NCBI RefSeq assembly: GCF_026262505.1 | Contig: NC_067206.1 | Coordinates: 11,303,507-11,367,506 of the forward strand | Reading direction: 5' to 3' | From: Trichomonas vaginalis G3 | Lineage: Eukaryota > Parabasalia > Trichomonadida > Trichomonadidae | Length of the DNA: 64,000 bases | Shown here: one piece after another, positions 1 through 9,186 of the stretch | Layout of the letters: every line of letters starts with the position of its first letter | Position numbering within the stretch: position 1 is the first letter of the stretch | Made by a program: the position numbers and the translations under genes | The notes under the pieces: generated by a model | The model's input: only the letters and a program-made list of their open reading frames with translations | Told to the model about the DNA's origin: nothing | Databases searched by the model: none

Positions 1-19
1 TTTTACTATATGTAAAAAT

Positions 20-382
20 CTAATGTCCGCCTAGTCTCTTACGTTTCCTTCTGAGTTCCATTGCATTCTTTAACTGGAGCTCATACATTCTGTTTCTCCT
101 CTGGTAGAAAACATATTCTGGGTCAACTCCTGTGTTCGCGTCATCTGCATAAAGTTGTTTATATCCCACTTCAGGGTTTGTATAAAACTCTTTCCATCTC
201 ATATTTGCATACCATGGTGGCAAACCTAACGCAGCGTCATTTGACATGGCAGTTTGCATTTGTACATCTGTTGGCACTTGACCATAGTTTGCCAGTGCAG
301 TTTGTATTCTAACTTCATTTGGAATATTCTCTGGGTTTGGTTGTCCAGGTTGCTGTGCATTCGCTAAGTTCTGTGCGTCCAT
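20..382 (-). CDS. Polinton small protein, 120 residues, function unknown
   Basis: The protein is Asn/Gln/Pro-rich at the N-terminus, has an aromatic middle (PWYANMRWKEFY) and a strongly basic C-terminus (RRKRKRLGGH). Copies nearly identical to it lie at 30272-30634 in element B and 38687-39049 in element C, always next to the membrane peptide and the MG-starting amphipathic protein. A TTTTTATC motif lies about 10 bases before the ATG. I recognise no domain. The basic tail and its neighbours suggest a small virion or DNA-associated protein, which is inference. Confidence 0.75.
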   Translation of the reverse strand: MDAQNLANAQQPGQPNPENIPNEVRIQTALANYGQVPTDVQMQTAMSNDAALGLPPWYANMRWKEFYTNPEVGYKQLYADDANTGVDPEYVFYQRRNRMYELQLKNAMELRRKRKRLGGH

Positions 383-405
383 TTAATATTAGATAAAAAT
401 ATCTC

Positions 406-537
406 TTACGAGTACATATACTGAACATTTGCAGGCATTGGTTCATCTTCATATTCTCTGTACTTTTCTGCCACGTCAAATAAATAAATGACACAATGGA
501 AAAAACCTAAAACAAGTAGTCCTATTTCAAACCACAT
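406..537 (-). CDS. Small single-pass membrane peptide, 43 residues
   Basis: This is a short reading frame starting inside the last codons of the methyltransferase gene and overlapping it by 16 bases in another frame. The N-terminal half is a hydrophobic helix (GLLVLGFFHCVIYLF) and the C-terminal half is acidic and tyrosine-rich. The same frame with the same overlap is kept at 30658-30789 (B) and 38532-38663 (C), which supports it as a real gene despite its size. It is probably a membrane-anchored or virion-membrane peptide; the exact role is unknown. Confidence 0.6.
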   Translation of the reverse strand: MWFEIGLLVLGFFHCVIYLFDVAEKYREYEDEPMPANVQYMYS

Positions 538-1340
538 TTACTTACTAATAAAATTTCTTTGTTATGACACTTTCTCCGGTTTATAGGACCTCTCTCATAT
601 TCTATCTTGTCATATCTAAACTCATAGTCATGTATGTCCTCTAACCATCTCATAACGGTTTCCAAACCACTTTTATCGGATGTAAAGTAAAAGCATGGAT
701 GGTTATGTAAAACGTCTAAAGTTTCTAAAGAGTCTCTCAAAGTCCAGTCTACTTGGTATTGAAAATCCCATGTGTTATAGAACGGTGGGTCCACTATAAA
801 GAAAACATTTTCCTTGTCTTTATATTTTTCATACAACTCTGTCCAATGACATCTCACAAACTCTATACCCTCAATATATTTTTCTATGTCCTCTTTGAAA
901 ACATTTGTATAGTTAAGATATAAAACTTTTGACATAAGTGTTTCAATGTCATGAACTCTTATAGAACCACTATATAATAGTCTAGCAGATATACTATCCC
1001 AGTCTATATATTCTGCTTTTTTCAAAACCTCTCTCACAATATTTTTGTTATCTAATGGTATACGTTCCATCTTACCTATAGGTATCTTTTCTTTTAACTC
1101 TTTCAATATATTGTTTGTGTCTGGTATATGTTTGAGACGGTCCATATAGTTGTCGAAGTCATTGCATATAATCTTTGAGTCTGGAAATATTATATGGCAC
1201 AAATGGGATATATAGAAACTTCCACCGAACAAATCTACAAATGTTAGACCATTCGGTAGTTTCTTAAGTTCTCTCAATAGAATATCTTTACATCTACTCT
1301 TATTTCCAAAGAACGGTAACGGTGGTTTTGTAAAATTCAT
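522..1340 (-). CDS. D12-class (Dam-like) DNA adenine N6-methyltransferase
   Basis: This 272-residue protein is expected to transfer a methyl group from S-adenosylmethionine to the N6 of adenine in DNA. It has the D12/Dam layout: an N-terminal PFFGNKSR stretch like the PLKWAGGK start of Dam enzymes, a cofactor loop FVDLFGGS near residue 35, an acidic CNDFDN, and the catalytic DPPF motif near residue 184. The frame is open throughout. It is the last gene before the element terminus in A, B and C. Upstream are two TCACTTTTC stretches resembling host initiators. It might modify the element's own DNA or host chromatin; target sequence unknown. Confidence 0.85.
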   Translation of the reverse strand: MNFTKPPLPFFGNKSRCKDILLRELKKLPNGLTFVDLFGGSFYISHLCHIIFPDSKIICNDFDNYMDRLKHIPDTNNILKELKEKIPIGKMERIPLDNKNIVREVLKKAEYIDWDSISARLLYSGSIRVHDIETLMSKVLYLNYTNVFKEDIEKYIEGIEFVRCHWTELYEKYKDKENVFFIVDPPFYNTWDFQYQVDWTLRDSLETLDVLHNHPCFYFTSDKSGLETVMRWLEDIHDYEFRYDKIEYERGPINRRKCHNKEILLVSKCGLK

Positions 1341-1451
1341 TTATATATAATAATAAAAATGTTTTTTCCTGAAAAGTGACAGAAAAGTGACAAAACATGA
1401 AAACATATATAATTTGTGAAAAGCTCCTGGAAGACCCGTATATAAGAACTT

Positions 1452-1527
1452 CATTTATACTAATCATCTTCAGGGCTAGAAGGCACGAAGTGCCTGGAAG
1501 CCCCATTACCTTTTTTTTTTTTTTTTT
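1452..1527. repeat. Terminal inverted repeat of Polinton A (single end seen)
   Basis: The stretch holds a conserved CATTTATACTAA block, then a GC-rich hairpin with outer arms GGGCT/AGCCC and inner arms GGCAC/GTGCC around a 3-base loop, then ATTACC and 17 T. The same block closes B and C. The partner end is outside the window. Confidence 0.9.
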
Positions 1528-1628
1528 AAATTCCGTTGTAAATGAGGAAAAATTCAAAATGGAAACCTTTCCAAAAGAATATCCATTCAAATTTTTAATA
1601 AATTCTTGATACTCTCGAAAAAGGAAGA

Positions 1629-2288
1629 TTATAATGGTGGGAAGTCACTTTCATCAAATTTGATAATTTTGAGAGGTTCTTTCTTGGGCTTCTTCTTTGA
1701 TGGGGTAGAAATTTTCGGATGAGAGAAAATCATACTCTGAGAGTGTGCGAGGTAATATTGATGCGGAGTCTTCTTTGTGAGCACCATTGCTTTCGCGTTA
1801 TATCCTTTAATCATGCAATAATTTAAAGTTCTCCAAAAGACAATCAATGTTGCTGAATCTTGAAAGATGATTTGAAGTCCATTCTTATGCCTTTTAATAG
1901 TGTAGTTTTTTTCATTACCAAAAATAAAATTCGTGTATTGATTAATTTCTTTCTGGTAAACCCCATTTTGGAGATCATAGAGGATTAAAGATTTTGTATC
2001 TATATCAAATGGTAATTTTAAAGCGAGATATGGTGAAATTATTAAATTATTTCTTAGCCAAAGCGATTTTTCGATAACTTCTTTAACAGATTCTGTTGTA
2101 GCTTGAAGTTTTATCAGATCTGGAGAACAAGCAAGTCTACTTAGATCAATTTCACCATTATCATTTGTTGATGAAACTAAATAACAATCTTTAGAGAAAG
2201 TTTCCATGTCAAGAAGTCGCTCAATATGTTCCAAAAGCATATCTTCATATGGAGTTCTCTGCTCAATATCTTTTTTCCTCCCCTTCAT
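1629..2288 (-). CDS. La-motif (LARP-like) RNA-binding protein
   Basis: This 219-residue host protein has a La-motif winged helix at about residues 17-85: a FSKDCYL segment matching the 'FSxxNLxxDxYL' start, then NGEIDLSRLACSP matching the 'dGyVpisxia' core, then the VKEVIEKSLWLR helix. La motifs bind 3'-terminal or oligo-U RNA; LARP family members control mRNA stability and translation. A divergent RRM-like fold could follow (residues 125-180). The C-terminus is lysine-rich and ends in DFPPL, resembling short acidic-FPxL motifs of mRNA-binding proteins. The ATG at 2288 follows a T-rich tract on the coding strand. LARP subtype is uncertain. Confidence 0.7.
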   Translation of the reverse strand: MKGRKKDIEQRTPYEDMLLEHIERLLDMETFSKDCYLVSSTNDNGEIDLSRLACSPDLIKLQATTESVKEVIEKSLWLRNNLIISPYLALKLPFDIDTKSLILYDLQNGVYQKEINQYTNFIFGNEKNYTIKRHKNGLQIIFQDSATLIVFWRTLNYCMIKGYNAKAMVLTKKTPHQYYLAHSQSMIFSHPKISTPSKKKPKKEPLKIIKFDESDFPPL

Positions 2289-2415
2289 TTTGAAGAAGAA
2301 AAAAAAAAATAAAAATAAAAAAAGAAAAAAAATTGTGGAACGTAATGATGATATTCTATAACTGAAAAATGGTTAGCACGATATTAAAAATTTAATACTG
2401 TACGTTTGTGTAAAA

Positions 2416-3576
2416 ATGAATTCCACTGATAGGATTATACAAACGCCAAGAACACCTAGAAGTAAGATTAATAGTTCATCTGCAATGATGTCACCTCTTG
2501 TGAAATCTCCTATACCAAAATCACCTTTACTACATAAAAATCATTCTTCGATGCCAGATTTTTACTCTTCTATTTCATCTCCTCGCTTAATTTCAAGTCC
2601 ATTGTCAAAATTTTCGGCACGAAAAGATATTCCTATTCGCCCTTATTCAAAAATTGATTTTGGTAGTTTAACTGCAGACTTTTACAGATCTCCGATAGAC
2701 TGGTCTTCAAAAAATTGCATAGGCTTAATACCAATAAACAGACCAATTCTATACAATTTAGATTCTAATACCCAAATTCCAATATTTTATCCTTTTAATG
2801 ATTGCTATGCACTTAAATTCTCTAACAATAGCGAAAACCTTACCTTGGGATCAGAAAAAGGTGTTTTATCAGTGATTAATATTTCAGAAAACAAAATTGT
2901 GAAAACTGTTCAGCACACTCATTTTGCAATTACCTCAATTGAACAAAATGAGAATACTCTAATTGCATCCAACCAAGATGGATCGGTAATATTATACGAT
3001 ACTAGAACCGGGGATGAATCTCCTACAATTCTTCAAGCATTTGAAAGTTACTCTATTACTACGAAAATTAGCCCAACCGGAAAATATTTTATTGTTACAT
3101 CAGAAGCCCCAGTTGTTAAAGTATATGACTTCAGGAAATTGGAAGAGCCATATCTTGAATACAAAGACATCAACTCAACTGTTAGAGCTGTTGATTGGAA
3201 CCCAGTTATTCCAAATGTAGCTGCAATTGGAGGTGGTTTTGAAGATCGTAAAATTAATATCTTCAATATTGAAAATGGACAAACTATCTGCACTGCTACA
3301 ACAACATCTCAGATCTGCAATATATTTTGGAATAAAGAATACAATGAAATTGTTGCAACACATGGCTATACTGATAATAACATAACTTTATGGAGAGCAT
3401 CAGATTTACAAAGAATTTCTTCAATAAAGGCCAACCATGATAGAGTTTTATATGCTGCAATGTCTCAAGATAAGTCAAAGCTTGCTACAATTTCTCCTAA
3501 AGACCCGATGATGTTCTGGCTAATGTTTCCTAATTCATTGACAAAAACTAGTATTGAAACCAAATCAATTAGATAA
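2416..3576 (+). CDS. Cdc20/Cdh1 (Fizzy) family APC/C co-activator, WD40 protein
   Basis: This 386-residue host protein has a Ser/Pro-rich N-terminus (1-85) followed by a seven-bladed WD40 propeller (about 100-375). Residues near DWNPVIPNVAAIGGG, QICNIFW, THGYTDNNITLW and HDRVLYAAMS match the Cdc20/Cdh1 signature blades. A C-box-like DRIIQT lies at residues 5-10 (family consensus DR[YF]IP) and the protein ends in Ile-Arg, the tail that docks on APC/C tetratricopeptide subunits. It should recruit substrates to the anaphase-promoting complex. Whether it is Cdc20 or Cdh1 cannot be decided here. The N-terminal extension is short for the family. Confidence 0.85.
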   Translation: MNSTDRIIQTPRTPRSKINSSSAMMSPLVKSPIPKSPLLHKNHSSMPDFYSSISSPRLISSPLSKFSARKDIPIRPYSKIDFGSLTADFYRSPIDWSSKNCIGLIPINRPILYNLDSNTQIPIFYPFNDCYALKFSNNSENLTLGSEKGVLSVINISENKIVKTVQHTHFAITSIEQNENTLIASNQDGSVILYDTRTGDESPTILQAFESYSITTKISPTGKYFIVTSEAPVVKVYDFRKLEEPYLEYKDINSTVRAVDWNPVIPNVAAIGGGFEDRKINIFNIENGQTICTATTTSQICNIFWNKEYNEIVATHGYTDNNITLWRASDLQRISSIKANHDRVLYAAMSQDKSKLATISPKDPMMFWLMFPNSLTKTSIETKSIR

Positions 3577-4214
3577 GAAATTGTTCAGAATGAGAATTAT
3601 TCCAAAATTTTATTTTTTTACTGCATATTCTGTGAAATCATGCAATTAAATCCTAACCAGCATCCAACAATGAAAATGCGTTTTTAACTTTAATGTTAAA
3701 TCTGAAAGCAGTTTTCTATCTTTAAGATGATTTATGTAAGAGGATCTAATCAAAACGTCCAAGCAACCGTATCAATTGATTTACATAATTTCTGCACACA
3801 ATTGAAATCTGTTCTTGTATTTGTTATTAACAATATTTCTCGAAAATTTGTTTGAGCTAAGATCTATCAAATACTGTCTGGATAATTTGGTTTAATGCAC
3901 TACATGTTGACAATGACTTCTTAAGCATTGTAACCATGTTTTTTTAAATAAAAATATTTATATATTTCAATTTCAAAGAGTTTTTGCTATTAATTGAATA
4001 AATTAATGGTTTTTGTTGAATGAATCAAATGAGCAAGGCGTAAAACAAAATATCAAAAATTTGAAGAATAACAAATATTTATGGAAACAAAATGATTATA
4101 ATGTATTTACGGAAAATTATAATTCCTTATTAATTATAAAAACTTTTGGAATTGTGTGATGATCGGAGAAATTTACAATAATCGGAATTGAGAAGAACGA
4201 TTAAAATTAGCCGG
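3577..4214. other. Intergenic, nothing recognised
   Basis: This is AT-rich spacer between the Cdc20/Cdh1-like gene and the Cpn10 promoter. I see no open frame with coding character, repeat or RNA gene in it. Confidence 0.6.
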
Positions 4215-4221
4215 TCACTTT
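4215..4221 (+). promoter_or_regulatory. Trichomonad initiator (Inr) of Cpn10
   Basis: TCACTTT fits the trichomonad initiator TCA(+1)(C/T)T(T/A). The predicted transcription start A lies at 4217, giving a 16-base 5' leader before the ATG at 4233. It decides between this ATG and an upstream in-frame ATG at 4188, which would lie outside the transcript. Confidence 0.75.
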
Positions 4222-4232
4222 TATTCTCTAAA

Positions 4233-4559
4233 ATGCTCACATCATTAAACACATTTGGCCTTCGTTTCAGCTTCAAGGGATTAGCCCCAACAGGTTCACG
4301 CGTTATTGTTGAAATGCATACACTCAAAGATGGAAAGATCGGAAACTTATACGTTCCAGATTCAGCTAAGAAGGCCACCAACCAGGCTACAGTTGTTGCT
4401 GTTGGTCCAGGTGCTACAATAAATGGAAAGCTTTATCCAACTACTGTCAAGCCAGGAATGAAAGTTCTTCTTCCACAATTTGGCGGCCAGCCAGTTAAGA
4501 TTGGCAAGGAAGAATATGTTGTTATTGCTGAAGAAGATATCCTTGGCTATTTCGAATAA
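4233..4559 (+). CDS. CPN10: Chaperonin 10 (GroES), hydrogenosomal
   Basis: This 108-residue co-chaperonin caps the Cpn60 folding chamber. Family blocks are clear: APTGSRVIVEM, LYVPDSAKKA, VVAVGPGA, GMKVLLPQFGG and EEDILGYF at the C-terminus. About 14 residues precede the fold (MLTSLNTFGLRF...), a short Ser/Thr- and Arg-containing presequence of the hydrogenosomal type with Arg two before the likely cut. The start at 4233 is chosen because the initiator at 4215-4221 lies just before it; an in-frame ATG at 4188 would spoil the presequence. Codon use is less AT-rich than its neighbours, suggesting good expression. Confidence 0.92.
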   Translation: MLTSLNTFGLRFSFKGLAPTGSRVIVEMHTLKDGKIGNLYVPDSAKKATNQATVVAVGPGATINGKLYPTTVKPGMKVLLPQFGGQPVKIGKEEYVVIAEEDILGYFE

Positions 4560-4883
4560 AATTATAAAAATAAAATATTAAAATATATACAAAAAATTTA
4601 ATACTCATATTTTATTGTATTCAATTATTATAATTTTTCTTTATACGCTAACGTCGGGACGTAAACATGAATATTAAGAAAATTAATTGAATGAATACTA
4701 AAAATGCGTTCTTGCGGCCATTTATGCTGTGAAAAGTTCCAAAAATATATAAAAGTCAAATATTTTCAACGAATACATAATTTTTTTTTATCAAAATTGA
4801 ATTTTTATTCAAACAAATTATCTACCATACATCAATATATAAATGCAAATACTTGGAAATTCAATATGTCTCTATTTCTGTGA
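4560..4883. other. Intergenic, nothing recognised
   Basis: This is an AT-rich spacer between the convergent 3' ends of Cpn10 and the DHHC gene. No gene or repeat is seen. Confidence 0.6.
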
Positions 4884-5714
4884 TTATTGTGGTGGTTTCA
4901 CTAAACCTTTTTTCACTGCTCTGTCATAGTTATATTTAACGTCATCAGGAACTATCAAATTCCGTAAGTTTGGCCTTTTAGGCATTTCCCACTCTGTTTT
5001 TCTGTATTTCATTGTGAAAAATTCGATAAAATTGTTAACAAGCCCTTTGTTAAATGGGCTGGCCCATTGCGGCCAATTTTCAAGGTAAGTAATTCTGTCG
5101 TGGCATTTAAACTCCCAAATGGTCATATTAATTGCAATTGAATTTAGCGTTTGAATGGTAATGAAAAATGTAATGTACCAAGCAGATCCTACAAGGCCTA
5201 GGGTAATAGCACCTTGTACAATATTCCAAAGATAATCGTTTGCGATGAATGAATGATAAAAGCTGTAAAGTATATCAAATATTACAATAGATATAATGAC
5301 AGCTTCAGATGAGGTAAAAATTAAGAAATAAAGGTTATTATCACGCCCAATGCAATGTCCTGTCCATGGACAATGATGGTCACGTCTTAAAATAACTTTT
5401 TTGCACCATCTGCAATATCCTGCACGAACTTGAAGATGAATCCCGGCTGCTTCTGAGAAATAAAGGCCATCTATATTTTTCGGTTCTTCTGTTTGATATC
5501 CAGCTCCCTGACAAGAGTGAGAATAGAACCACAACATTACCATAAATGAGAGAGTGATAGTTATAAAGTAAACTGGGCAATCTGATACAAAACTTTTATA
5601 TAAGTTTGCATTTTTGGTAATAAAATACATTGGATATGCAATCATATGTAAAAGCAAATAGAAGTTCCTCATAAATGATTCTTTTCGGTTTGCGTCTTTT
5701 GCATCTGGTTCCAT
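4884..5714 (-). CDS. DHHC zinc-finger protein S-palmitoyltransferase
   Basis: This 276-residue membrane enzyme attaches palmitate to cysteines of substrate proteins by way of an acyl-enzyme on the DHHC cysteine. Two membrane helices (about 14-35 and 48-66) precede the cysteine-rich domain at roughly 90-140, with CRWC, the DHHCPWTGHCIG catalytic block and NNLYFLIF. Two more helices follow (about 145-170 and 185-205), then NMTIWE at the place of the family TTxE motif. Four-helix topology and length are normal for the family. The product likely acts at Golgi or plasma membrane; substrates are unknown. Confidence 0.92.
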   Translation of the reverse strand: MEPDAKDANRKESFMRNFYLLLHMIAYPMYFITKNANLYKSFVSDCPVYFITITLSFMVMLWFYSHSCQGAGYQTEEPKNIDGLYFSEAAGIHLQVRAGYCRWCKKVILRRDHHCPWTGHCIGRDNNLYFLIFTSSEAVIISIVIFDILYSFYHSFIANDYLWNIVQGAITLGLVGSAWYITFFITIQTLNSIAINMTIWEFKCHDRITYLENWPQWASPFNKGLVNNFIEFFTMKYRKTEWEMPKRPNLRNLIVPDDVKYNYDRAVKKGLVKPPQ

Positions 5715-5942
5715 TTATTTTGGGTGAAGAAATAAAAATTATCCGACTTTGTAAAGAATCTAATCTATCATAAGATCATCATAATGAAATGCTAAAAGGA
5801 AATAAATTCTTAAGAAGGAAGCAAAATTCTATTGAACATTTTTTATTCAGTTATTTCATGTCCAGCATAATATTAAATAAATTCATCTTTTAAGACTTAA
5901 ATAATCTTTTAAATTAAATATAAGCAAACATATTTTTTTTAT

Positions 5943-7136
5943 TCATTCAATAACAACAGGAAGTCCTTTGATTCTCTTTGCAATAGCTTTCAGATGTATT
6001 TTCAGCACAGTTTGGTAGTGTTGATCCCCGTTTGCAGTGTTATAAATCCGGGTAACTTCATCCTGAGCTACGATGAGCTTGTCATCAGGGAGCTTTTTCA
6101 GAGCTTCTGACGATGGAACCGAAAGAAATGCCCCTCGTGTTTGTTCTCGAATTTTCTTGCGATTTCTCCAGTGTCTGAATGTTTCAGTCTTTTCTACTCT
6201 GTCAAAGAACTGCTTCTGGAATAATGGTGAGTTCTGGGTGTAAGTTTGTATGTTTGAAATAGGTTTTTCGAGAATATCAAAGTATGGATCTGTATAAAGC
6301 GCTTGATTCATTGCGGATAGCACTACTGAGAAGAACCTTGTGGTCTTTTGCTGGTACTGGTTTTGTAACTCTGGACATGGGGTAAAATGTCCGTCTGGAA
6401 TATTAATTACGACTCCGAACTGGCCTTTTTTAGGTTGGAAGGCTTCAGTAGTTCCGACAAGCTTGTATTTGGTTGATCCATCAAGAATCTCTTGAAATCT
6501 TGGATCTCCACTTTTTGTATAAATTAAAAGTGGATCATAGTATTTCAATGGCTCGATAATTGATAAAATAGCAAGTACAGCATTAGAGCATATCTCTGCA
6601 GTGGCACCTAGTATCAATATTCCTTGATTTGAAAGAAGAGATTTCCAGATTGGATCTATTGCAGAACTGACTGGAGAAATATCGTATGATTGCGTCCAAT
6701 TTTCTGTTGCAGCTAAATCGATTGTAAATTGGTTAAATGGATAGTTAACTATAAGTTTTTCAGAACTTAATTCCCATGATGTTAATAATGAGCGAATGAG
6801 TCCAAAGCGCACATCACAGTCACTTGTGGTATCTTCAAGTAATGACTTCTTAACGGATTCTAAAAAGTCAGTAAACAAACAAGGTTTAAATGATACTGTT
6901 AAGATTACAATCGCATAGTACTTATCATGTAATGGGAATACATATGAATGACCTGTATAATTATTCGTATTAAAGACTTGAACGCCATTATTATCTGAAG
7001 TAATGTTTGCCGGAAAACAACAGCCTTTAATCTGAACTATATCATCTGATATGTCATAATCTTTTGGGTGAATATCTAATTGTTTGATATCAGTAGGATC
7101 AGGAGACCATTCAAAACTACAAATTGCGTTGAACAT
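5943..7136 (-). CDS. DENN-domain protein, DENND6 (FAM116)-like
   Basis: This 397-residue host protein resembles the DENND6/FAM116 subgroup of DENN proteins, which are exchange factors for Rab GTPases in endosomal traffic. The clearest match is the central IWKSLLSNQGILILG...CSNAVLAILSIIEPLKYYDPLLIYT segment (about 165-210), which parallels 'iWelvllgEplvv.aps...se.Vlalv.lIsPLky..dfRPYFTI'. The N-terminal uDENN half (about 1-90) is weaker, and the C-terminal 100 residues are helical and basic. The Rab partner is not deducible. Subfamily assignment is by eye from the central motif. Confidence 0.7.
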   Translation of the reverse strand: MFNAICSFEWSPDPTDIKQLDIHPKDYDISDDIVQIKGCCFPANITSDNNGVQVFNTNNYTGHSYVFPLHDKYYAIVILTVSFKPCLFTDFLESVKKSLLEDTTSDCDVRFGLIRSLLTSWELSSEKLIVNYPFNQFTIDLAATENWTQSYDISPVSSAIDPIWKSLLSNQGILILGATAEICSNAVLAILSIIEPLKYYDPLLIYTKSGDPRFQEILDGSTKYKLVGTTEAFQPKKGQFGVVINIPDGHFTPCPELQNQYQQKTTRFFSVVLSAMNQALYTDPYFDILEKPISNIQTYTQNSPLFQKQFFDRVEKTETFRHWRNRKKIREQTRGAFLSVPSSEALKKLPDDKLIVAQDEVTRIYNTANGDQHYQTVLKIHLKAIAKRIKGLPVVIE

Positions 7137-7434
7137 TTTTTGTAAAATTTCAATAAGAGTTAATAATTTATTGTTATTAAACAGGTGTATTCAAAGAAGA
7201 GAATTGGGGCCCTTAAAGATACAATTTTTTTGGGCATAGTGTAAAACTCTGACATATAGTAGAAAGGTAACTAAACTCCTTTCGCCGATCCGATTTGCTC
7301 CATATTTAAAATATAGCTTGCATATGTAGAAGAAAAGCGGGGCGGCGACAAATTTGCCCAGCCAGTAAAGTATTCAATTTTTTTTGCATTTTTTTTAAAG
7401 CTTCTTAACTTAAATCATGGAATGTCTCAAAGAC

Positions 7435-7609
7435 AAAAGTAGCATACAGCATGTAAAGCTAAAGAAAGATAATCATAATTAATACCTTAATTTTTAATAT
7501 TACGCATTTTTAGGTGCAAAATTTAAAAACATTCTAATACAATAGAGCAGTTTCCAAAAGTAGCATACAGCATGCAAAGCTAAAGAAAGATAATCATAAT
7601 TAATACCTT
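7435..7609 (+). repeat. 54-bp direct repeat, two copies
   Basis: Copies at 7435-7488 and 7556-7609 begin AAAAGTAGCATACAGCATG and differ at one base. They are 121 bp apart in otherwise AT-rich DNA. No coding frame crosses them. Confidence 0.85.
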
Positions 7610-7745
7610 TAAAGTTTAAAATCTTGATTTTTTTTAAAATCAAATATTTATAACTTTAATACATACAGCTTAAACCTTATACTTGTTTTCTCTTGTGAGA
7701 AAGCAATCTTACAAAGCTAACAATCCTAAAAAATAAAGAATTAAG

Positions 7746-7948
7746 ATTTCATACAATCTTTCTTCGAATCTGTTCTTTTCTTAAGCCGCGAGCAAAGCGA
7801 GTGGCTTAGTTTCGTAATTTCATACAATCTTTTTTTGAATCTGTTCTTTTCTTAAGCCACTCGCTTCGCTCGCGGCTTAGTTTCGTAATTTCATATAATC
7901 TTTTTTCGAATTTGTTCTTTTTGTCTCCCGCGAGCGAAGCGAGTGGCT
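7746..7948 (+). repeat. 71-bp tandem repeat with GC-rich hairpin
   Basis: Three units start at 7746, 7817 and 7888 with ATTTCATA(C/T)AATCT; the third is cut short. Each carries a GC-rich core (GCGAGCRAAGCGAGTGG or its complement). In the first two the core is bounded by TAAGCC/GGCTTA arms. In the second unit the core is reversed relative to the first and third. Confidence 0.8.
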
Positions 7949-9030
7949 TTTTATTTTTTTTTTAATTTTTTTTCTTTCTTACTTTTTTTCCCTTACTTAC
8001 AAATTTGATAGTAACTTACCAAATCTCTCTATCATATAATAATAAATTAATCCATTTTTTGTTTCAAATCTGACACTTTACATTTCTGACACGTAAACTT
8101 GTCACTTTTCACTTCACCTCACTGGGCAAGTTTGTGCCCCCCTCGAAGAAAAGCTAATTTTGAAGTACGCCCGAAATCCACCAACAGGATTTCGAGCTAC
8201 TAAAAAGATACTTTTAAATGTGATTTTTTTTATAAAAAATTAAATTTATTTTAAGATCAGACTAAAAACTAATTTTATGGAAAATCTATATCGACAAATT
8301 TGTTACTTATTGGGTATATAGATTTTTTGATTATGGCGATTATGTCTGATATGCTTCCAATAAGCCAAAACACATTTCATACTGATTTCTATAAAAGGTA
8401 TCTTTATTATAGAAGTGTAAGCTATATCTGTTTGTTTTTTTATTATAACAAATTCAAAATTCTCTTATAAGGACTAGATGAAATCTGTATTATTAAATCA
8501 TTAGCTAAATGAAGGTTCAAATAGAAAGTAAATATCAATTTATATGATACTGAAACCAAATAGTTCTTTTAATAAAAGATAACACGCTGAAAATTATTGA
8601 GTATTTGCAAATCTCAAAAATCTATTGGTGAATTTGGCTCAACTTTTAAAATTATAACATCCATATCAAATCATAAAAGCAGACAAAAATTAAAGCCAAA
8701 CCTATCGGCCAATTTTTTTTGATATTTTGATTTTTGAGGTATACTTTTAAAAGTGGATTTAAAGCACTGATGAAAAAACATTAACTTCTGTCGTTATGAT
8801 TATTGATTTAGACAATAATGATTTTAATCTTTGATTATCAAAACACTAAAGTCATCTTTTTAACATTTGCTTGGTAGCATTAACTCAAGTCTAAAGTACT
8901 ATTTTATGTGGCACTCTTAGAATTTTTGTATTCATTGTACACGCTGAAATAGTACCATTAAAGTTATGGCGGACTTTCAAAAAATAGTTTGGTCACCTTT
9001 TATAGTAGTAGGATAGGATGGGTTGTGTGA

Positions 9031-9036
<6 letters not shown>
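7949..9036. other. Intergenic DNA left of Polinton B
   Basis: No convincing coding frame is present. Two neighbouring hairpins stand out: GGGCAAGTTTGTGCCC at 8124-8139 and CGAAATCC/GGATTTCG arms at 8172-8194. The rest is AT-rich, with the insertion site of element B at its right end. Confidence 0.5.
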
Positions 9037-9065
<29 letters not shown>

Positions 9066-9186
9066 TAGTGGGGCTTCCAGGCACTTCGTGCCCTCTAGCC
9101 CCGAAGATGTTTAGTATAAATGAAGTTTTTATTCGGAAAATTGTTCGTCTTCTGGTGTGAATTCGGAGGACTCTTCTTCTTCCTCC
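9037..9186. repeat. Left terminal inverted repeat of Polinton B
   Basis: A 27-A run is followed by GGTAGTGGGGCTTCC, the terminal hairpin and the 3' end of the 328-residue gene. It mirrors 31729-31875. The repeat therefore includes coding sequence of the terminal gene at this end. Confidence 0.9.

Larger units (their letters stand above)
1..1527. mobile_element. Polinton/Maverick A, right end only
   Basis: This is the methyltransferase end of a Maverick/Polinton that continues beyond the left edge of the window. It contains the 120-residue protein, the 43-residue membrane peptide and the D12 methyltransferase, all on the minus strand, then a terminal region ending in a hairpin-forming inverted repeat and a T run. 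Gene order and sequence match the right end of element B (30272-31875) and, inverted, the left end of element C (36948-39049). All three genes read open here, so the visible part looks whole. Near identity to B and C indicates a recent copy. Confidence 0.9.

Noticed and set aside
1300-1609. Two overlapping frames in the terminal region of element A
   Set aside because: They cross the homopolymer and terminal hairpin and have no counterparts in B or C.
4188-4232. Upstream in-frame ATG for Cpn10
   Set aside because: It precedes the initiator, so it would not be in the transcript, and it would mask the hydrogenosomal presequence.
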